Assembly: GCA_023548195.1 (NCBI GenBank)
Contig: JAJHZJ010000601.1
Span: 1 to 64,000, forward strand
Direction: 5' to 3'
Length of the DNA: 64,000 bases
Source: Bettongia penicillata ogilbyi
Lineage: Eukaryota > Chordata > Mammalia > Diprotodontia > Potoroidae
Position 1 is the stretch's first letter; the number at the start of each line of letters is the position of its first letter. Below, piece after piece: positions 57,844-64,000 of this stretch. The notes under the pieces are model-generated. The model was not told the DNA's origin, ran no database searches, and was given only the letters and a program-made list of their open reading frames with translations. The position numbers and the translations under genes were made by a program.

Positions 57844-59672
57844 TAGAATTAGATTCTTTAGTTCTAATTAGTTTTTGGTTTATCTTTCCACAGTCCTTAA
57901 CCTCTCCTGTACGAATCTGGATGCTATACCACTTGGAGCATACATGTTTACTAATGATATATCTTCATTGCTTGTGGTGTCTTTTAGCAGGATATAGTTT
58001 TCTTTCTTATCTCTTTTGCTTAGATCTATTTATGCTTTTGCTTTGTCTGAGATTAGGATTACTACCCCTTCATTTATTACATCAGCTGAAGCACAATATA
58101 TTCTGCTCCAACTTTTTACTTTTACCCTGTGTGTATACCCCCATTTCAAATGTGTTTCTTGAAAGCAACATATTATTGAATTACTACTTTTAATCTATTC
58201 TGCTATCCTTCTCAGTTCTATGGGAGAGTTCATCCCACTCACATTCACAGTTATGGTTACTATCTGTGTCTTTCCCTTCATTCTCTTTCCCACCATTTGT
58301 GCTTTTAGTTCTTCCTTCTCCTTTGCCCTCCACAATAGTTTTAATTTTTGATCACCACCTCCCACAGTCTTCCCTTCCCTCCTTCAGTGCCCTCTCTTTT
58401 AGTACCCTTTACCCTCACTACTTCTTCCGTCCCTTTTTGCCTCCCTTCCCTTCCCCTTTCTTTCCCTCTTCCTCTCCTACTGCCTGTAGAGCTAGTTAGA
58501 TTTTTATAATTAATTTTGTTGTTCCCTCCTTGAACCGGATCAGATGAGAGTACCTCTCAGACAATGTTCATCTCCCTCCCCTCCTTCCCTGTACTCTAAT
58601 ATAATTTTGTACTTCTTTCTGCAATGTAATTTACCATTTTCTGCTTCCTTCTTTTCATGTCTCCTGTTCCAATCCATTCCCATACTCGAATCACATCTTT
58701 ATCATCAGATAATTTACTTTGCACCCCTTCCCTCTATCTCTGAATAGCTCTTTTATATTTCATATTAGATATACAATTCTCAAGATTAAGGAGTATCACC
58801 TTCCCTTATAGGGAACTAAAAGGTTTACCCAAATTGAGTGGCAAGTTTTCTTTTCCCCTGTTTCCTTTTTTATGCCTCTCTTGAGACCTGCCTTTGAATA
58901 TCGAGTTTTCTGTTGTCTTCTGGCCTTTTTATCAGAAAAATCTAGAAATCCCTTATTTTACTGAATGTCCATCTCCTTGCCTGAAATGTTATGCTGAACT
59001 TTGCTGGTTAATTCATCCTTGGTTGTAGTTCCAAGGCTTTTGCCTTGAGAAATATTGTATTTCAATTCTTTTGATCTTTTACTGTAGAAGCTGCAAAGTC
59101 CTGTGTAATCCTGACTGTAGCTCCTCGATATTTGAATACTTTCTTTCTAGATGCATGTAGGATTTTTCTCTTTCACTTGAATAATTCTGAAATTTTGCAA
59201 CAATATTTCCTGGTGTTTTTGGTTTGGGCTCCCTTTTGGAAGGTGAACAGTGGATTCTTTCAATAACTATTTTGCACCGGATCTAGCACTTCTGTGCAGT
59301 TTTCCTTGATGATTTCTTGGAAGATATTGTCCAGACTCTTTTTATTTTTCATCATGGCTTTCTGGTTGGCCAACAATTCTTAAATTTTCTCTCCTGGATG
59401 TATTTTCCAGGTCAGTTCTTTTTCCAATTAGATATTTTATATTTTCTTCTATCTTTTCATTCTTTAGATTTTGTTTGACTGATTCTTGATGTCTCACAGA
59501 ACCCTTAGATTCTACCTGTCCAATTCTAGTTTTCATCAAATTGCTTTCTTCAATTAACGTTTTCATCTCCTTTTCCATCTGTCCAATTATCCTTTTAAGG
59601 AATTATTTTCTCCAGTTAGCTTTTGTACCTCCTTGCCCATATGTTCAATTTTCCTTTTTGAAGACCTTTTCT
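57844..59672 (-). mobile_element. Antisense L1, 5' part (ORF2 start, inter-ORF region, ORF1)
   Basis: Continues 51,625-55,015. A piece of ORF2 is deleted near 57,900 (AGTCCTTAACC joins the endonuclease part). ORF2 start near 58,262, pyrimidine-rich inter-ORF region to about 58,870, then decayed ORF1 (RRM-like NTSRRENLRIVGQPE; coiled coil KQNLKNEKIEENIKYL). ORF1 N terminus and 5' UTR are missing: the sequence breaks at TTCTCATATA|TGTGTG and runs into a HAL1 microsatellite. Confidence 0.83.
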
Positions 59673-59673
59673 C

Positions 59674-59713
<40 letters not shown>

Positions 59714-60467
59714 AATCCCTCCAACTACTCAACTATTGAGAAAAGTCTCAGGAGTTACAAATATTATCTTTCCATGTAGGAATGTAAACAGTTCAACTTT
59801 AGAAAATGCCTTATGATTTCTCTTTCCTGTTTATTTTTTTCATGCTTCTCATGATTCTTGTGTTCAGAAGTCAAATTTTGTATTCAGTTCTAGTCTTTTC
59901 ATCAAGAAAGTTTGAAAGTCCGCTATTTCATTGAATGACCATTTTTCCCCTGAAATATTACACTCAGTTTTGCTGGGTAGCTGATTCTTCGTTTTAATCC
60001 CAGTTCCTTTGACTTCTGGAATATTCTATTTCATCCCTTAATATAGAAGCTGATAAATCTTGTGTTATTCTGATCGTATTCCCACAATACTTGACTTCTT
60101 TCTTTCTAGTTGCTTGCAATATTTTCTCCTTGACCTGGAAACTCTGGAATTTTGCTACAATGTTCTTAGGAGTTACTATTTTTATGTCTCTTTCAGGTAG
60201 TGATAAGTGGATTCTTTCAATATTTATTTTGCCCTCTGGTTATAGAATACAGGGGCAGTTTTCTTTGATAATTTCATGAATAATGGTGTCTAATCTCCCT
60301 TTTTGCTTGTGGCTTTCAGATAGTCTCATCATTTTTAAATTGTCTCTCCTGGATCTATCTTCCAGGTCAGTTGTTTTTCCAAGGAGATATTTCACATTAT
60401 TTTTTATTTTTTCATTCTTTTCGTTTTGTTTTGTAATTTCGTGGTTTCTCATGAATTCATTAGGCTC
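59673..60467 (-). mobile_element. Old antisense HAL1, copy h, left piece
   Basis: Starts inside the 3' UTR (TG)n (59,678-59,712), then proximal 3' UTR and decayed ORF1 C-terminal domain, RRM-like part (DRSRRDNLKMMRLSE) and coiled coil to EITKQNEKNEK and NEFMRNHE. ATGAATTCATTAGGCTC at 60,451-60,467 recurs at 63,320-63,336. Copy h resumes at 63,337. Confidence 0.85.
59678..59712. repeat. (TG)n at L1/HAL1 junction
   Basis: About 16 TG units exactly at the break between L1 ORF1 and HAL1 copy h. Confidence 0.85.
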
Positions 60468-60477
60468 GGGGGCGGAG

Positions 60478-60489
60478 CCAAGATGGCGG
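60478..60489 (+). promoter_or_regulatory. YY1-type promoter motif at HAL1 copy i 5' end
   Basis: CCAAGATGGCGG at bases 11-22 of the element. Confidence 0.6.
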
Positions 60490-61203
60490 AATAGGACACA
60501 GTTTACGAGCTCCGAAACCAAAGCCCATAGAATTAATATAAAAAGAGACCCCCATAACTTCTGGGTCAATACAAGGTGTGCAGAAATGGAGTGGAAGAGA
60601 TTTCCGTTTCAGGGAGCCCTGGAGACCCATCCCCACGGTCCGTCGCACTCCGGAAAGTGGACCCCACCCCCAGCGCTGCCCTGGCCGTGGCCCCACAGAA
60701 GCTGATCCGAGCAGGCTTCAGAGATGGAAGCACCAGCAGCCGGGAAAGTCCCTCCGCCCACAGAAGCTACAGGTCAGTGAGAGAGATGGCTGGGCTGGAG
60801 GAGGGGAACGGAGCGTCTCCATGACTCGGGCACCCTCGGGAGGAAGCGGTGGTGGCAGGGGTGTGGGCAGCGGCTGAGGCGACAGCGGCCCGGGACTCAG
60901 GAATCCCCCAGCAGCAGGCAGGATCTTCATTACAGAAGGTGCCTGCATAAAACCTGAGGGAGCTGAGCCTGGGAGATGGCCCTGCCCCCACCCTGCTCTA
61001 TTACTGAAGGCTTCTGCATAAAGCCCCAGAGGGAACTGAGCCTGGGAGGCGGCCCTGCCCCCACCCCAGCACCTGAACTAAAGCTCACTGATTGACAGCC
61101 GGCAGGAGGAAAGCCCATTTAAATCTCAGAGGCCAAGCACTAGCTGGGCGGATCCAGGCGGGGGTGGAAAGGAAACTCAGAAGTCAAGTAACTGGCTGGG
61201 AAA

Positions 61204-62184
61204 ATGCCTAGAAAAGGGAAGAAAAATAAGACTATAGAGAGTTTTTTCCAACAAATGCAAATGATCCCGACCTTCGGATCTGATGACGAGGACGTATCCT
61301 TGCCATCAGGGAAAGACGTGGAGGGCGGGGTCTCAGTACCCCAGACACCCCAGGTGTGTGGCGGGTGGGCTAAGGCCCTGGAAGAGCTCAAAAAGAATTT
61401 TGAAAAGCAAGTTAGACAGGTGGAGGAAAAACTGGGAAGAGAAATGTCAGAGATGCAAGAAAAGTATGAAAATCGGGTCAATACCTTGGTAAAGGAGACC
61501 CCAAAAAATGCTGAGGAAATTAACACCTTGAAAAATAGGCTCACTCACTTGGCAAAGGAGGGTCAAAAAACCAATGAGGAGAAGAATGCTTTCAAAAGCA
61601 GAATGAGCCAAATGGAAAAAGAGGCTCAAAAGCTCACTGAATTTAATTGTTCTCTCAAAATGAGAATGGAACAGATGGAGTCCAATGACTTTATGAGAAA
61701 CCAAGAAATCACCAAACAAAACCAAAAGGACAAAAAAATGGAAGAGAATGTGAAATATCTCATGGGAAAAACAACTGACCTGGAAAATAGATCCAGGAGA
61801 GACAATTTAAAAATTATGGGACTACCTGAAAGCCATGATCAAAAAAAGAGCCTAGACATCATCTTCCATGAAATTATCAAGGAAAACTGCCCTGACATTC
61901 TAGAACCAGAGGGCAAAATAAGTATTGAAAGAATCCATCGATCACCACCTGAAAGAGATTCAAAAAGAGAAACTCCTGGGAACATTGTGGCCAAATTCCA
62001 GAATTCCCAGGTAAAGGAGAAAATATTGCAAGCAGCTAGAAAGAAACAATTTCAGCATTGGGGAAATAAAATAAGGATAACACAAGATCTAGCAGCTTCT
62101 ACATTAAGGGATCGAAGGGCGTGGAATAGGATATTCCAGAAGGCAAAGGAACTAGGACTCAAACCAAGAATCACCTTCAGCTAA
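61204..62184 (+). CDS. HAL1 ORF1 protein, 326 residues, C terminus lost by 2-bp deletion
   Basis: L1 ORF1-type RNA-binding chaperone: trimeric coiled coil that packages the element RNA in cytoplasmic particles (known for L1). Starts at ATG 61,204 after AACTGGCTGGGAAA, the same place as copy a. Residues 8-15 NKTIESFF resemble a PCNA box; acidic patch GSDDEDV (26-31); heptad coiled coil about 57-195; RRM-like domain 196-278 (DNLKIMGLPE, then NIVAKFQN at 260-267); C-terminal domain from about 280 with RRAWNRIF (304-311). The frame ends at PRITFS because two bases are missing near 62,175 relative to copies a and d, removing about 40 residues. No other stop. Unlikely to be fully functional but the longest uninterrupted ORF1 here. 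Confidence 0.9.
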   Translation: MPRKGKKNKTIESFFQQMQMIPTFGSDDEDVSLPSGKDVEGGVSVPQTPQVCGGWAKALEELKKNFEKQVRQVEEKLGREMSEMQEKYENRVNTLVKETPKNAEEINTLKNRLTHLAKEGQKTNEEKNAFKSRMSQMEKEAQKLTEFNCSLKMRMEQMESNDFMRNQEITKQNQKDKKMEENVKYLMGKTTDLENRSRRDNLKIMGLPESHDQKKSLDIIFHEIIKENCPDILEPEGKISIERIHRSPPERDSKRETPGNIVAKFQNSQVKEKILQAARKKQFQHWGNKIRITQDLAASTLRDRRAWNRIFQKAKELGLKPRITFS

Positions 62185-62439
62185 ACTGAGTATAATACTT
62201 CAAGGGAAAATATGGTCTTTCAATGAAACAGAGGGCTTTCAATCATTCTTAATGAAAAGACCAGAGCTGAAAAGAAAATTTGACTTTCAAACACAAGAAT
62301 GAGAAGAAGCATGAAAAAGGAAACAACAAAGAGAAGTCTTAAGGGACTTACCAGAAGTGAACTGTTTACATTCATACAGGGAAAGACAATATTTCTAACT
62401 CTTAAAACTTTTCAGTATCTGGGTAGTTGGTGGGACCAC

Positions 62440-62490
62440 ACATACACATGTACACGCATGCACACACATACACACATGCACACACATACA
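62440..62490. repeat. (CA)n microsatellite in HAL1 copy i
   Basis: CACACATACACATG-type units after GTAGTTGGTGGGACCA. Confidence 0.85.
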
Positions 62491-62815
62491 GAGATAGAGA
62501 GCACAGATTGAACTGAATAGGATGGGACCATACCTTAAAAGAAACTAAGGTAAATGGTGAGAGAGAAATGTAGGGGGAGGAAAGAGAGGGAAAGGGAAGG
62601 GGGTAACTATATGTCATTTAAGAGGCAGGTAGGAGATTTTCTTAGTGGAGGAAAAAAGAGGAGAGCTGAGAAAAAAAAAAAAACAAGAAGTTTACCCTCA
62701 TCACATTGACTAAACGAAGGAGTGAAATGCACACTCATTTTGGTATGAAAACCTATCTTACAGTATAAGAAAGTGGGGGAGAAGGAGATATTGCAAGGGG
62801 GGGGGCATGATGGAA

Positions 62816-62836
62816 GGGAGGGCAATGGGAGGAGGG
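62816..62836 (+). other. G-quadruplex-type motif, HAL1 copy i 3' UTR
   Basis: Four GGG runs with loops A, CAAT and AGGA; an extra run of nine G lies at 62,797-62,805. Confidence 0.6.
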
Positions 62837-63336
62837 AGCAATTTGATGTCAACACTTGGGGAGGGACAGGATCAAAAGACAGAAGAGAAACAATGAGGGG
62901 CAGGTTAGGAGGGATGGTAATCCAGTTAGTCTTACACAACACGACTATCAGGGAGGTCATTTGCAAAACTACACAGATATGGCCTATATTGAATTGCCTG
63001 CTGTCCCAAAAGGAATGGGTGGGGAGGGAGGGATGGGGAGAATTTGGAACTCAAAGTTTTAGGAACAACTGTTTAGTATTGTTGCAACTAGGAAGAAGAC
63101 ATACAGTTAATGAGGAATAGAAAGTCATCTGGCCCTACAGGAGAAAAGAGAAGATGGAGACAAGAGAAGGGAGGGATGATAGAAGAGAGGGCAGATTGGA
63201 GATAGGGAAAATTAGAGTGCTTGGGGTATTGGGGTGGGGGGGAGGGGATAAAAGGGGAGAAAATTTGGAACCCCAAAATTTGTGAAAATGAATGTAAAAA
63301 ATTAAATAAATTTTAAAAAATGAATTCATTAGGCTC

Positions 63337-64000
63337 CATGTGCTCCATTCTAGTTATTTTTTTCCTTTTTTAAGTAATTTTCCAGCCAGTTACTTGATTT
63401 CTGAGTCCTTGTTAAGAGGAGAGTGTACTCTGATGACCTTTAATGTCTCAGTTCTTCCAACGTTACACAGTCAAAAGAGAGGGATTTACTTCTCTCCTGG
63501 CCTGGTCACTGGTTCAGGAGCAAAGAAAAACTTTTCTGCTCAGGATCTGTGTGTAGAATTTCCTCTCCACAACCACCTCAAAACCCACTAAGTCAGCCAG
63601 TGCTCCTCCTCCTCACGCCAAGTCCGCTATCATATGTGAGATTGAAATCAGAGGCTCCATTCCCCCAGGGGCTCCACGCAGATGGCTCGAAAAATGACAG
63701 CAGCCCTGGGTTGACACCCGCTACCTTTGTGTGAATGAACTTTGTTATTGAAGCTGCCTGTGGCCTTGCTGGACTGAGTAACCTGTGAACTCTTGCCACC
63801 CATTGATACCCTAAAATCTTCTCCAGGTCCTGTGATCCGAGGTCACACAGCCCAGGTTGGCCTGTGCTCTTCTCTGTGCCAGTGTGATGGAACCTTCCTC
63901 CTGGTCCTTCTGGCAGTCCTGGGCTTGATACTTCTTTCACTCTGTCGTTCTGTGATTTTTGTTGCTCTAAGATTATTTTAGTCACTTTTACAGGTATTTT
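63337..64000 (-). mobile_element. Old antisense HAL1, copy h, right piece (runs off the window)
   Basis: Short ORF1 trace (CCATGTGCTCCATTCTAG, reverse of the RMEQME coding stretch), then an internal deletion jumps to the ORF1 start/5' UTR boundary (TTTTCCAGCCAGTTACTTGATTTCTGAG) and GC-richer 5' UTR to the window end (TGTTGCTCTAAGATTATTTTAGTCACTTTTACAGGTATTTT), which parallels the 5' UTR of copies b and c. The coiled-coil N-terminal part of ORF1 is absent. Confidence 0.75.

Larger units (their letters stand above)
60468..63319 (+). mobile_element. Full-length HAL1, copy i: best preserved
   Basis: About 2.85 kb, begins GGGGGCGGAGCCAAGATGG and ends ATGAATGTAAAAAATTAAATAAATTTTAAAAA. A perfect 17-bp target-site duplication flanks it. 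It carries GC-rich 5' UTR, ORF1 (61,204-62,184), (CA)n (62,440-62,490), G-rich tract and A-rich tail. It interrupts HAL1 copy h. Closest relative here is copy a (both of the 'ESFFQQMQM' subtype). Long exact duplication and nearly intact ORF suggest a relatively late insertion. Confidence 0.94.

Overview
The window looks like one locus of a mammalian, most likely marsupial (metatherian), chromosome. I infer this from dense L1 LINEs whose ORF1/ORF2 resemble marsupial L1, many ORF1-only 'half-L1' (HAL1) copies, MIR/CORE-type SINEs, an intronless olfactory receptor gene and no bacterial-style gene packing. About two thirds of the 64 kb (roughly 41 kb) is L1- or HAL1-derived.

Layout. 1-3.4 kb: an old L1 ORF2 fragment split by a full-length HAL1 with target-site duplication (TSD). 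3.5-4.9 kb: a decayed retrocopy of the 5' part of WAPL (cohesin release factor), including a GC-rich leader. 5-14.7 kb: AT-rich single-copy DNA with faded SINEs and one copy of a ~550 bp dispersed repeat. 14.7-21.3 kb: an antisense L1 split by an antisense HAL1. 21.4-23.7 kb: an older antisense HAL1. 23.7-29.3 kb: SINE-sprinkled DNA around an intact class II olfactory receptor (26,641-27,579, +), and the second copy of the ~550 bp repeat. 29.35-31.8 kb: a sense HAL1. 31.8-33.4 kb: nothing recognised. 33.4-47.4 kb: an L1/HAL1 mosaic with a full-length but disabled antisense L1 (37,228-44,095) inserted into an older L1. 47.4-51.6 kb: single-copy DNA with a probable solo LTR. 51.6-64 kb: an antisense L1 split by an antisense HAL1, then an old antisense HAL1 split by a sense HAL1 with a 326-codon ORF1.

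How it fits together. The only gene likely to be working for the animal is the olfactory receptor. HAL1 elements encode only the L1 ORF1-type RNA-binding protein, so they presumably copied themselves with reverse transcriptase from L1 in trans. Five insertions keep recognisable TSDs, which gives a relative insertion order. I found no new enzymatic system. The least expected signals are (i) a PCNA-box-like motif near the N terminus of ORF1 in HAL1 and L1, (ii) a recurrent G-quadruplex-type tract and a (CA)n seed in HAL1 3' UTRs, (iii) 5' and 3' terminal motifs shared by HAL1 and L1, and (iv) the WAPL retrocopy, which keeps the wrong end of its message.
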